DNA of 64,000 nucleotides from Cyrtodaria siliqua (GCA_037043455.1 JAWPHD010011185.1:22261-86260); one strand, 5' to 3'. Counted from the first letter of the stretch, positions 1 to 10,435 are shown. Numbers and translations: made by a program. Notes: generated by a model from the sequence alone, not told the origin.

Positions 1-28
1 TATCCACTGAACTACAACGCTACTTGAG
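1..28 (-). other. Possible tRNA-like (SINE head) fragment cut by window edge
   Basis: The minus strand reads GTTGTAGTTCAGTGGATA, which resembles the D-arm/A-box of tRNA-derived SINEs. The window edge removes the rest, so this is only suggestive. Confidence 0.3.
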
Positions 29-304
29 AAAATAGTCTACTATCTACCATACATTATGAGGCAAAATAACTTAACATATTTGAACGCAACTAAAGATGGA
101 TCAATAAATATGCAGTCCATATTGTCGCACGTGTAAATTAACATTGCCTGGTGTAATACTGTATCTTATCAATATGAAACTAATACTTCGTCTCAAATCA
201 ACCATATATCGACTTATTATTTAGCGCTTGATGAGTTTGTGTGCGCGCTCTTGTTATTACGTAATGCCTATTTAGTGTTAAAATTGCTACAAAATGCCAA
301 TAAA

Positions 305-388
305 TAGCAGTGGTCTAGAGGTTCAGCGTACATCTTTCAAATCTTACAAGTGCAAGACTGTGGTTCAAATCCCGTTCCGGGCAACTAT
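305..388 (+). repeat. Degenerate tRNA-like sequence (SINE head or tRNA pseudogene)
   Basis: A box-like TGGTCTAGAGG and B box-like GGTTCAAATCC lie about 48 bases apart, as in Pol III internal promoters. The T-arm and acceptor pairing are imperfect, so this is unlikely to be a functional tRNA. The sequence ends in CCGGGCA followed by A/T-rich DNA. A tRNA-derived SINE head is the best reading. Confidence 0.5.
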
Positions 389-747
389 TTTGTTATCACA
401 TATATTCTGGAGCCGTATATTTATCGATATTACCTGTACGGAGGCTAAATAAAAATGCGAAATTTTACGTATCGATTTCTCCTTATATACCGACTTTTGG
501 GGTGTTCGTCGATTTGAAACTACTACACACGTGACTCATTCATATTCATGAGTTATTACCAGTTAACATAGGGACTGTACAGCTTTAAGATACAATGCAC
601 CTGGGTAGTTTCTAAAGTTTCGATACACGTTGACAATTGCTCACCTAATATTGTAGGACACGTTCTTTTTCTGCACTATTAACATGATTAACACTGTCGT
701 GTAACCTGTACGGCTATTGTACGGCTAGCCGATTTTGTTTTTTCAAG

Positions 748-773
748 ATGGCGGATATGTCGACATGCGAAAA
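748..773 (+). other. Candidate first coding exon with splice donor
   Basis: CAAGATGGCGGATATG contains the AAGATGGCGG (YY1-like) signature that often covers start codons of housekeeping metazoan genes. The frame reads MADMSTCE and runs directly into GTAAGTG, a near-consensus 5' splice donor at 774. No TATA box is seen and no downstream exon could be recognised. A short ATG plus donor can arise by chance, so this is a lead, not a gene call. Confidence 0.22.
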
Positions 774-1120
774 GTAAGTGCCTTACATTTTTACTCGTTA
801 CTTACTTAATTCGGCGTGACGTGCATAGATATGTATGCTGACAGTTAGATAAATGATTTCTTTACACTCGGCTGCATAGTAACAAGAAAAAGATGTACTA
901 CTTTGTGAAAATTCATCGCTGAAGCATGTCATTTTTTGTCGATTTGAAATCGAAGAGAGGAGTCGCACCTGTTTTGAACCATAACTGGCTTGTTTCTTCA
1001 TGGATCGAAGCAAAATAACTTGTATTACTTACTTTATGATGATATCGAAATGGGCAGATAACTAATTTCTTGTAAACTATGCAATAAATAAGAAAAAAAT
1101 CTTATTTAAAATATATTAGA

Positions 1121-1369
1121 TTAAGATAAAGATTTTATAACGGATATTTCTACAATAAAACACGTTTAAATTTTTTTTTACTGAAACGAATGCGTTAACC
1201 TGTTTAACATTACCTACTAATTGCTTTAATTTTACAATAGGCGAAACGTTTAAGCCGAAATTAAGGCTTAATTTCGGCATACCCCAGCCAACCCCATTTA
1301 TTTTCTCTCCTTGGAGAAGGGGTTGGATGGGGTATGAACATTAATACTCGGACCACGTAATGACATGTA
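1121..1369 (-). mobile_element. MITE family K, truncated copy
   Basis: Matches the complete K copies at 42462-42741 and 58824-59103 in reverse orientation. It contains the K internal hairpin (CATACCCC ... GGGGTATG, about 1278-1337) and the terminal motif GGACCACGTAAT near 1350-1361. The other terminus is missing, so this copy is truncated. No coding capacity. Confidence 0.75.
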
Positions 1370-2061
1370 ATTAGGCCGAGTTGTGTTTAATATAAAGTGA
1401 AACTGAAAAGATCATTGGATAAATGTTACATGTAGTGGTTGAAATGTAGTACGTTAATATTGTTGGTTAGAAGAACTTGACGCCAGTGTTGTATGTTAAT
1501 ATTTGAATGTAAAACACCATGCTAAAAACGTTTAATCAGGTAGCAAATCATGAACATAGTACTTTTTTCAATTGATCTGATCGTGTGTTGATCGTGTGTT
1601 GTTTGAAGTTTTATTTTATTTTATTTTAATAACATTTCATGTCTAGAATCTAGAATAATGTGTATACGATTACAGTTAATTCAGCGTAAAGCCATAAATT
1701 TTCCACATAATTCTGTTTTTATGTTTCTCAGAAAACTGAAGAATACCGAGAGAGATTAACATATAAAGAACCTAATGGATTCTCAAAAAATTGTAATTTG
1801 TTTCAATTTGTATCTCGTAATGCATGTCTGCAACGTTCAATGGATGAACAAATGCAAAACGGTAACATAGCATATTATATGTGAATATCTTTATTGGATT
1901 ATTTAATTAATGTAGACGATTCTTTGAAAATGTCTATTGTATGTAAACGCAATTTTTGCAGTTTAGGTAAGAGTATCAAAACTACGTAAGGATAGTCTTT
2001 TTAAAGGATGATATACTATTTAAGTCAACTGTCTTAAACCACCTCCATGAGATGCTATTAT
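1370..2061. other. No gene recognised; AT-rich
   Basis: Apart from a short (ATTTT)n run near 1609-1630, I see no coding, RNA or repeat signal. Confidence 0.5.
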
Positions 2062-2174
2062 AAGAATATTTCATGGGTATCCGGTTAAGTTAGGGAATTC
2101 CAACCCGAGGTATACGTGTTTTTATCGGAACCGAGGCTCTATCTGAACCGAATACCCATGATAGATTATTTTTC
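2062..2174. mobile_element. Short fold-back MITE
   Basis: TCATGGGTATCCGGTT at 2071-2086 is repeated inverted at 2146-2161 with one mismatch, and the pairing extends weakly outward. Non-coding and about 110 bp, it abuts the next inverted-repeat element. Confidence 0.55.
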
Positions 2175-2347
2175 TTGCATATCAGAGACATGTTGTGCGT
2201 TGACGCCGCCAGCTACTAACGTTTTTCATGTTTTCCGGCATACCGGATGTTGGTGCGCGTGAATTTTATCTCGACCCTAGGGTGAGATGGAAATATCTAG
2301 CCCCGGTAAAATGAAGGAAATCCTTGTCCGGTATGCAAGAATACTTA
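2171..2347. mobile_element. Inverted-repeat element with TTCTTGCATA ends
   Basis: The left end TTCTTGCATATCAGA and the reverse complement of the right end TCCGGTATGCAAGAA agree at 13 of 15 positions. An inner GGCATACCGG also pairs with CCGGTATGC. The left end overlaps the previous fold-back, so the two may form one nested structure. Confidence 0.4.
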
Positions 2348-3735
2348 ATTCACATTCAAAGGGTTATTTGAGTTAAGCAGCTTTCGTTTATGTATATATA
2401 TACTAAGAGTCCAAACATAATTCTTGCTCCTAACATTTCAAAAAGTATTGGAAAAACGCAAGTAACATCTCTTTATCTGATACAGATTATGTATGACTGG
2501 AAGCATAAATACTCTGTTAATTAATTTTCGTAAAATGCCCATTTAATGTAGTCAACATTCTCGTGATGACAATATAATTATTAAATCGAAAAGAAACGAT
2601 AGTGTAACTGTACTTATAGCTTGTATTGATATTGAACTAGATATTAGAAAACGTATAAAGAAAATCAATCTCAAAATAAAAGTAACATCAGTCATAATAG
2701 TGCCCATACAAGGATATTGCACAATCTCCGTTGTAGACAACTTTATGAAAGCCATCTTCTAAAGTATCCACTAGAGATGTAATAGAGTCATGCTACAACA
2801 GAATAGTGTTGATGGCCATTAGTTCTAGACAACTAATGAAAGCATTTAAGGTATAATGCAACGTATCCTTTACATAATGTAAAACATGGTATCACAGAGT
2901 CGCGTTGAATTCCATCAGTAGTGCTATATACGTGATGACAATGACGTAATCTAGTCAGTTTTATTCGCTCTTTCGCGCTGCTTTTAGGAGTTTAGCATTG
3001 TAAAAAATGGTTTTCTAAAAGCATGCTGAAACATTGCCACCTTGACGGCGCACATTATATTTTACCGGCGGCAATGAACGAGATGACACAGCCATATTGT
3101 TCTTCAGTAATACGGGCATTGCTATACATTAATTAACCATGCACTTTAAAAAAACACACCACATAACCGTTACGAATTTCAAGTGGAATATATTTATGGC
3201 CGATACATGTCATTTATGGGAGTTTTATGTGTTCTGTGGATGGCATTGTCGTTACCTGTAATTGATAATTGATACACTTACAGCTCAGTGCCAGTTGTAT
3301 TTTGATAGGGAGTGAAACGCTGCACTGATGTTTGAATGGAGTTATTATTTGTTTATCAGTTTGATCTTATCACGGTTGAAGACTAATTATGTATGCTGTG
3401 TTAGCATGACATTGTTGTTACATTGCAGTATTTCACTTATTTAGTCGTCATGTGACATTAAGATGCTTAAACTGGTAAATGGTTTTACGTTTCAGTTTAT
3501 CGTTTCAGTACAGGTTTACTAATAACTATTACATTAACATATTTATGTATTAATCATTAATACGTCATTCTAACGCGAATGTATTAATACAACGTTTATA
3601 TAAGATTCTAACACGATCTGTTCAGTCTTTCATATACACAAAGAAGAGAGACAGCTGTATGATAATCTACGATAAAATACAGCTGTTCCATTAATTCCCC
3701 GCGTATATTTCATATGTTGGAAGCGCCACGTTAAA

Positions 3736-3743
3736 TGACGTCA
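3736..3743. promoter_or_regulatory. CRE palindrome TGACGTCA
   Basis: Perfect 8-bp CREB/ATF consensus. A TACGTCA half-site follows at about 3757. Part of a four-member cluster within 1.2 kb. Confidence 0.35.
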
Positions 3744-3919
3744 CATGGTAAATATACGTCACGAAGACAAACTCAACAGTAATTTTAATGAAATGTTAAT
3801 TACAACAAACTTGCATTGCTCCAAACCGTGCACACACCCGAAATAAACTCATCATATGAATCACATATGCATGCAGTACATATAACATTAATAAGCATGT
3901 TTGACAAGCTGATAACGTT

Positions 3920-3927
3920 TGACGTCA
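3920..3927. promoter_or_regulatory. CRE palindrome TGACGTCA
   Basis: Second perfect CRE, with a TGACGTAA-like half-site about 20 bases downstream. Regulatory function is inferred from sequence only. Confidence 0.35.
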
Positions 3928-4129
3928 TACAGCGCAAGCTATATGACGTAAGCAATGACTTAATTGTTTGTTACGTGACTACTAGTGTATTGAAACGCAG
4001 AACTTTGCATACGGGGGCGCCAAATGGAACAGCCTATAAAAATAGCAACCTGATTATCTTGACCTCCGAGATAATATATAGTGCCCAAACAATAGCGTAA
4101 ACAATGGGGTTATTGTTGTGTTAGAATCG

Positions 4130-4299
4130 AAATAATAAATACGCATCTGTATTTTATCGGTGAATAAAATACAGTTAGCCGTTCGGATGCGAGTAATTAA
4201 ATCACTCGTACTAACGCACTCGTGATTTAATTACTACGCATCCAAACTCCTTACTGTATTTTATTCACCGATAAAACACAGGTACATATTTATTATTTC
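4130..4299. mobile_element. Near-perfect fold-back element, about 80-bp arms
   Basis: The arms at about 4130-4209 and 4213-4299 are near-perfect reverse complements separated by a few bases. They share GAAATAATAAATA at the ends and TTTTATCGGTGAATAAAATA inside. No coding potential. Such fold-backs are typically MITEs or products of hairpin-mediated inversion, and would extrude as a long DNA hairpin. Confidence 0.75.
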
Positions 4300-4871
4300 T
4301 TAATTACAGATTTAGTTCGATCATATTAGTTCCTTTCTCTTGGGATATTTAAAAAAAGAATACAAAACGAATATTTACTTCAGTTCGACATGATAAAGGT
4401 CATCCTTGGTGTATATTTTTTGATATCAAAGTGTTTGAAAACAAATCCGTTTAAACAGCTATCTTTGTTTAGATTTAACATCAAACAAATGTACATACAT
4501 ATGTCCCCAACTCCCAGACTAAACTAAGCATGGCTTAATACATTTCCACTACTTTGCAAACGGCTCTAGTTGTGTCTAGAAGAAATGAAATGAAATTTTC
4601 CTCGCTAATATAGCGACCGTTATCATAGCCAGGCTGATTAGTTTAAATGATATACCTTAAAATAGGTTTATGTCTATCCGTCACATCGAAACCGATATCA
4701 AACGTTCATTTAATGTTTTAATAAACACTGCAATCAAATCGTTTTATCATGCAGATATGCATTTTTCTGCCTAATAAAGGGGTGACCTTTTAAATTTTGC
4801 TTTAATTAGGCACTGGCCAATAAAGCAAATCAATGCGGAATCCCTCGGCGTTTATTATACGTAACGTTATC

Positions 4872-4903
4872 TGACGTCATGCACGTAACTTTGCCTGACG
4901 TCA
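4872..4903. promoter_or_regulatory. Pair of CRE palindromes 24 bp apart
   Basis: TGACGTCA occurs at 4872-4879 and 4896-4903 in a small imperfect duplication (ACGTAAC...CTGACGTCAT twice). CREB/ATF binding is inferred. The surroundings show no gene start. Confidence 0.35.
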
Positions 4904-5007
4904 TAAAACAAACGAAAAACAACATGGTGACGTCCTCGATAAGCGTACCATTCTGAGAAATAGGTAATAGTAGTAATTCCTACTGAAAATATGGATAATC
5001 TACATGA

Positions 5008-5162
5008 TAAATAGAATATTACGTCAGTGCCTTTTACTATCAAGTTTATTAGGCTCGGCACGAAAACGAAGAATGGCTCGGCAGAGCCTCGCCATTCTTC
5101 GTTTTCTAAGCCTCGCCTAATAAACTTGATAGTAAAAGGCACTGACATAATATTCTCTATTT
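5008..5162. mobile_element. Near-perfect fold-back element, about 70-bp arms
   Basis: The arms at about 5010-5078 and 5088-5157 are reverse complements, including TATCAAGTTTATTAGGC and CGAAGAATGGC. The loop is under 10 bases. The palindrome creates similar open frames on both strands (both start with a PFTIKFIR-like peptide), which are artefacts of symmetry rather than genes. Confidence 0.75.
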
Positions 5163-5164
5163 AT

Positions 5165-5395
5165 TTGGGTGACAATAGCTTAGAGTGCAGCCTAGAATCT
5201 GATTTAAACACCTGTGACTTTTTTTCACCCAATGACTGTTCCAAGGCGGTTGCTCTATTATAAACTGTTTTATGTTTGTGATATACCTTGCCTTGTATTT
5301 ATCCTTGTAATTGGTGTTTGTTTATATGCGTATTTTTAGTTGACTGTACTTAAATGCTTCAGTTCTTATTCGACCTTTAGACTACTGTTTCTAAT
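5165..5395 (-). repeat. Repeat family A, degraded copy
   Basis: Recognisable A landmarks are CACCCAATGACTGTTCCAAG, GGCGGTTGCTCTATT and, after a gap, the GTTGACTGT...AATGCT tail. It lies directly after the fold-back at 5008-5162. Confidence 0.6.
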
Positions 5396-5400
5396 CAGAT

Positions 5401-5754
5401 GCCGACATGTGGGCTAACATTCACCGACTAAGTCATCCTCTTATGGGCACATGGTCAATTTCAATGCGTTCGTTTTAAATTAGGTTCAAGCGTTCAACAA
5501 CCTCTTTATTCAGTTTTGAAGCCAAACTGATAAATATGTTCGCTTTGAATTATGTCATTTCTTTTTGACGTGAAAAAAGGTTTGCTTTTCAAAATTAAAT
5601 CGTATATTAGCATCCCACAAAGCTGAATTTCAATTACATGTTGGTCCAATACTATTGCAATAGTCAACAATAAAAAATAGTATATTCTGTTAGCTACTGT
5701 GCTTTCACCAAAGTCAATATTTTAGCTGATGGTCTACCATTTCGACTTGAATTG
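5401..5754. other. No gene recognised
   Basis: I see no repeat, coding or RNA signal in this stretch. Confidence 0.4.
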
Positions 5755-5975
5755 AATTTCATTGTCGCACCTACATCTACATTCGTATGTTCCAATGCCA
5801 GAGGAAGACCTCCCCCCCACCCCCATTGCCCCTCCGGGAAATTTCGTGTACGGATGGGCACCTTGGTAGAACCACCTACGTTCCACAAGCCATCCGGATA
5901 GCTTCTTCACATAAAGATTCCTGGTACCATGAGTCAGATACTCTTAAGACTCAGCCACGGACGCCTCCCATAACG
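5755..5975 (-). mobile_element. tRNA-derived SINE of molluscan type
   Basis: On the minus strand a tRNA-like head (GTGGCTGAGTCTTAAGAGT) is followed by a central part with TGGTTCTACCAAGGTGCCCA and GGAGGGGCAATGGGGGTG. The tail resembles GTGCGACAATGAA. This layout (GGTGGTTCTACC, CACGGAGGGGCA, GTCTTCCTC, GTGCGACGTTAAA) is one I know as common in bivalves. The B box is decayed. The open frames here on both strands are shadows of the SINE. Confidence 0.75.
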
Positions 5976-6244
5976 GTTCCACATCTAGGAACATTTTAAA
6001 TTGTCAATGTGAATTAAATGTTTAGCATGAAGAACTAATATAGAAAATACAAATATGTAAAGTTATACTAAATTCATTCTATCGCTTGTTTATGCTCCTT
6101 ATTGAAGGTGATTAAGTTTTAAAATACCAAAAATGAGCCATCTGACAAGCAACACCCACAAAAAAATGAAAAAATGGCTGACCCGTGTTTTATTGAATCT
6201 GTTCATGAGTGGTAATTTAAGGTGTAAAACAATGTAGTACTATT

Positions 6245-6600
6245 GGGAGAAACAAAACCAACCAAGATAATCGTAGCAGACTCGGTTTTATTGAACGCGA
6301 TCATGAGAGGTACATGTAATATAAGGTGCTTGACCTCTCATATCTCATGCCCCGTGGCAACGGCTTAAGCGGTATTATTTGTAAAGCCAAGAATATATAG
6401 AATGGTGATCCCAAAGGAATAGTAAGAAATAATACTACTGACTTGCAGTCGAGGGGAATTTTTAAAGCCGGCAAATAGCACCAAACCAACGTTATCGTCA
6501 ATTAATTTTAAAAAGAATACAGAAAGGGGAATCCATCGGAAGCAATAAACACAAACAAGAGAGAAAAGTAGAATATTCGGTTTTATTTGTCGGGTTTATA
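6245..6600 (+). repeat. Repeat family C, partial tandem dimer
   Basis: A C unit starts with GCAGACTCGGTTTTATTGA at 6277 and restarts with the same segment near 6567, about 295 bases later. Between them lie the GAGAGGT...CCTCTCA stem, the GGTGATCCCAAAGGA segment and the AGCAATAAACACAAACAAG segment. No coding capacity. Other C loci show the same partial-dimer layout. Confidence 0.7.
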
Positions 6601-7548
6601 TATAAGTTGTATTCTTATGAAACTGGGCGAGCATTACAGCTTTTTTATAATAAAGGACAACACAAAAATCAAGGTTATTTTCATAAAGTACATAGCAATT
6701 AATGTCAGAGTTATTTTGTTATCAATTTATTACTCATGCAACATGGTAATTGACAGCATCAGCAGAAGTAATTTATCTCCCTAGACACGTTTGGCGGTTT
6801 TCACAGGATGGTTAAATATGTCATAAATATCTAATTGCCTGTGCAGCAATCCTCGTGTTCTTGGGAGGGCGAGGCGTACTTCAATTTATCGATTACCAAT
6901 CTTGCGTAATGAGACGTGAAATGACAAACAAGCTTTTCCAAGTTCGTCAATCACAGGTTAAGAGGCTGCCATTAAGGTTCTGTTTTTGGTAATAGTAGTT
7001 TTCGTAGTTCTCATTATCTAAGTCCATTCGCTCGTTTAGGTAAATTGATGTATCATTGATTAATGAAGGTGTTTGTGGAAGAAGACAACATACATTAAAA
7101 GATTTCGAGAAAGCAAATATGAACTATTGAATAAATGTACATATGGTCAAATATTGAACACGATGAATCATTTTGGAGTAAATGTTGTTCGTGCTGAAAG
7201 TAAATAAATACCACTATAATAAACTTCGCTTTGGGTTAAAGTACACTTTGATATGTATAGCTGTGTTGCATTGCTAATACCGAGATAAAAATGACCTCTA
7301 ACAACACGGGTATCCTTAATCATTATGTTTCTATCTAGGACTTAAGACTCAAATATAATCTGTATGTTAATACCGTGTGCGGTTATCACTCAAACATTGC
7401 CCCAACTCAACTGTATCTTTTGATATTACTTTACCTTGTAATGCCTGAGCGCAATGGTAATATTTATATAAAAATAATATCGATTCCAGTATTTCATAAT
7501 GAGCATAACCTTTTTTTAGCGATATTTATAACTAACACCAATCAGATA
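6601..7548. other. No gene recognised
   Basis: AT-rich DNA without clear similarity. The small open frames overlapping 7375-7548 run into the tandem repeat below and look incidental. Confidence 0.45.
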
Positions 7549-7668
7549 GTAACTGAAGGTCACAATTGTGATGTAACTGAAGGTCACAATTGTGATGTAA
7601 CTGAAGGTCACAATTGTGATGTAACTGAAGGTCACAATTGTGATGTAACTGAAGGTCACAATTGTGAT
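7549..7668. repeat. Perfect 5 x 24-bp tandem repeat
   Basis: Five identical 24-bp units of GTAACTGAAGGTCACAATTGTGAT. Each contains the 12-bp palindrome TCACAATTGTGA. Because 24 is divisible by 3, both strands stay open and encode octapeptide repeats (VTEGHNCD on plus). Perfect identity points to very recent expansion. Protein coding is not supported by context. Confidence 0.95.
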
Positions 7669-8227
7669 CAATATTACATCAGATAATTGCCAGTATCGTA
7701 CCAACCGTTACCATGGTTACAGTGTACTTATTGTTTCAGGTAAAGAAAAATCTTACAATTCATACAAAGTTTACATTGTGCCCATAGACATTAGATATGA
7801 AAAAAAATCTGGCATTTTTCAGTGGTTTCTAAAATCCCTGACTTTTTAAAATCAGTTTAGAAATAAAATGCACATAAGAAAGATGTTTTTGACAACGTAT
7901 ATGCAGTGCAAAAGAATGTGGCATCAACAATTAGAAATTTATATTTGTATCTAACACTCGTTTCATGTTGATGGTTAGATATAGAGTAAGACATCCTGAA
8001 AGGTATATCGGGAAAATACGAAGGCGATATATAATAACCATGATAACCGAGGTAATTTTAAATGTCTTCATTTTGTGCTGTCCCAGCAACAAGTAGTTTA
8101 CATGGTAACAACCGCAATACATAAAATGTCATTATGCTTATGGCCGCCAATAAAGTTATTATTATAGTACCATAGGTTCGAACAAACGCTATAGTTATGT
8201 TGGGAGCAGGGTATAACACGAGAAAAA

Positions 8228-8420
8228 TGGTCATAAGGAAATCTCAGTGCTCAAACGCGATGGCACCGTAGGTTCGCACTGTACTAGAAACACAGAGCAA
8301 ATTAAATGTACAATGAAAATGACACTACCTAACGCACTGAGGGTTGAAGACAGGGTTACAAATTTGAAACTTTCAGTAGGCAACATGGCCTACCGGTTAG
8401 CGTATACCGATTTACATACT
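8228..8420 (+). repeat. Repeat family B, truncated copy
   Basis: Contains the B head (AACGCGATGGCACCGTAGGT), the GAAGACAGGGTTAC segment and the hairpin CAGTAGGC...GCCTACCG. It breaks off before the right half of the closing stem. Confidence 0.7.
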
Positions 8421-8425
8421 TATTT

Positions 8426-9245
8426 TATAAGAGCCAAGCGTTTTCTTTACTCTTAATCTTTGTACGTGAACACATTTAAATTAGCTAGTACAATAAATAC
8501 GGTTTTATATATGGTTATAGATACACTAAAGTATAAATGTGTGTGTTTTACATCTTTAAAAAACAACATATTCTAGGTGTATTTATTACACAGCAACTAT
8601 CTGGAAAGTTTTGCAAGTTGTATCTAGTTAGGATTTTGAGCTATTAGACAAATAAGAGAATTAAACAGATGTTCAGCATTCCTATTTTGTTTACAGTTGT
8701 GGAATATTTGACCTGGGCAAAGCCATTAAACCTCGTTGGCTATTCATAAGCTTTCGGCCAGATTAGTCGTGGTAGTACCTCCCATTCACACTTCCTCTTT
8801 TATGTTTGATAGGAATGGCACTCTAATGGGATTTTAATAGACTAACGGTAAGCAGATAATACCTTCTAGTGACGTCACAAGAAGGAGATAACTGTGATGT
8901 TATTGGGTCAACATTTCTTTATTTTATTTTATGCATTAAAACTTTTATTGTTATAGAGTAGAACCACCTATTTTGAATGTACACCGGGGATACATGATGC
9001 TGATTGGACTACCATAAAATAGTTTAAGAGGATCAATTCAGCCAGTAGTTATAGCCGAATCTGTTACATAAACAGTTGGCCTTCTTTCTTACCTTTTAAT
9101 GCGAATTTTCTTACTTTAATACCGTTTTATTTATTCAATCGTGATATTACTGTAAATGTAAATATTAAAACATCGGTGTATACAAATCATATTAAATAAT
9201 TAGCTTTATACAAATTAGTATAATATATATATAAAAAGTGTCATA
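8426..9245. other. No gene recognised
   Basis: Contains an isolated CRE palindrome at 8870-8877. Otherwise no recognisable feature. Confidence 0.4.
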
Positions 9246-9534
9246 AACTGCATCATCTACTTAATGACGTGCTTGATTTGCAAAAAACAGTATGTCAGTG
9301 AAACGAAGCAAACGTTGAACCTCCGATTCTACCTCCGTCGCTCCGATTGTAGATTACGTAGGTTTGCTAGGTTCCCAGCGGCCGAGCACTTCTGTTTAGA
9401 AGGCCACACGTTCAACGATTTGTCTCTGATATGCGTTGAACACAATCCAAATTGGATCGACGCAGAACGTAAATTGCGTGAAACATACTGAATAAGACGC
9501 TGAAACACAAAAAATCCAGTACGTATCAACAAAA
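9246..9534 (+). pseudogene. Penelope-like element: GIY-YIG endonuclease fragment
   Basis: From 9246 the frame reads NCIIYLMTCLICKKQYVSET, matching the Penelope-like pattern YLI-x-C-x2-C-x3-YVGET (the GIY-YIG core with its upstream cysteines). It continues with AAEHFCLEGHTFNDL (usual form xAxHFN-x2-GHxxxDL), an EHN motif and AERKLRETY. In-frame stops at 9489-9491 and 9501-9503 replace what look like the W and L of YWIRRLNT, and the frame goes on to INKRD. Penelope-like elements pair an RT with this endonuclease. No RT is visible upstream, so this is a dead 3' fragment. Family assignment is solid; the exact clade is not resolved. Confidence 0.85.
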
Positions 9535-9596
9535 GGGACTAGATACAACTTACAGAATATATAAATTTATACACACATTCTCAGAGAATGATATTA

Positions 9597-10050
9597 ATTA
9601 CTTCCCTTGATCAAAATGTCTCTATTTATTTCCTTTTATTTTCTTTAGCCTAATTTGTAGTTTTATTCCGATTTGGAGTTGCTGTATACTGCAGCATCGA
9701 TTCTATGTCTTAGGTTTTGAGGTAGAGCTTTTCACATCTTCACTCTCTCTTTAGAACTAATTATAAATGTCAGCGTACAATTTTACCTTCATCCAACTAG
9801 AAATGTTCTATTATTAGTACTATTTTTACTTCCCTTGATCAATTTTTTTCCATTTATTGTCCATTTATTTTTAGCCATTTTTATAGTTTTAATTAGCTTT
9901 GGAGTTGCTTTTTTATACTGTATCTTGCAGTATCGATTTTATGTTTTAGGTTTTGAGGTAGGGTTGTTCACTATCTCTTCAAAACTAGTCATAAATGTCA
10001 GCGTACAGTTTTACCCTCATCCAATTAGAAATGCTTTATTAGGTATAACA
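9597..10050 (+). repeat. Direct repeat downstream of the Penelope-like fragment
   Basis: Two diverged copies of about 228 bp, starting TTACTTCCCTTGATCAA at about 9597 and 9825. Both keep TTTGGAGTTGCT, TAGGTTTTGAGGTAG and ATAAATGTCAGCGTACA. Tandem repeats flanking the coding part are usual for Penelope-like elements (pLTRs), and these lie between the endonuclease fragment and the hammerhead-like motif. The 75- and 73-codon frames here are incidental. Confidence 0.7.
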
Positions 10051-10171
10051 TTTGGCTCTTGAGTGTCTATTCAAGGTGGTCAGTCCCTGCAACACTGTCA
10101 AACGATACGTTTATTTAAACAGACTTGTATTTTAGTGTTTATTTATTTTCGTATTTGTTCTTTTCGTGTCT

Positions 10172-10211
10172 GTACCCCTGATGAAGGCGTAAGCCGAAAG
10201 CGCTTGGGTTC
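10172..10211 (+). ncRNA. Hammerhead-ribozyme-like motif 1 (Penelope-like element)
   Basis: CTGATGA at 10178-10184 (C3-A9) is followed by one extra A, stem II GGC-GTAA-GCC (10186-10195) and GAAA (10196-10199). AGCGCT (10199-10204) is a palindromic stem III. T10205 sits at position 17. GGGT (10206-10209) pairs with ACCC (10174-10177) to make stem I. All conserved core positions are present. A very short palindromic stem III is known from Penelope-associated hammerheads that act as dimers. The bulged A before stem II departs from the textbook core. Activity is inferred. Confidence 0.7.
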
Positions 10212-10435
10212 TTTACAAAGTATAGCAAAGCAGAAATGTTTTTTCCCATATATATTTAAAACTCGACCTAATTTGTCCTTTTAAAGCGATAAAACATGAT
10301 ATGTTTTATGTATTTTAACTCGCCAAAAGGCTATTTAAAATTGAAATATTTCAAAATTTTAGAATTTTAATTGATATATCTGGAATATTACTTGGGGTTA
10401 GCTGTATATAATAGTTTAGTATAGGCAATTTTTTG

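Larger units (their letters stand above)
2348..4129. other. No gene recognised
   Basis: No convincing coding or transposon signal. It holds a small inverted repeat (ACAGCTGTAT / ATACAGCTGT near 3650-3685) and two CRE palindromes annotated separately. The 94-codon frame at 3816-4100 has no recognisable similarity. Confidence 0.4.

Noticed and set aside
305..388. Functional tRNA gene
   Set aside because: A and B boxes are recognisable but arm pairing is poor.
4867..5263. Overlapping genes on both strands
   Set aside because: Both frames follow from the palindrome at 5008-5162.
7549..7668. CRP-like palindromes or a CRISPR array
   Set aside because: The units are contiguous with no spacers and the genome is eukaryotic; it is a plain tandem repeat.
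7375..7686. 103-codon protein with VTEGHNCD repeats
   Set aside because: The opposite strand is equally open because the unit is 24 bp; no gene context.
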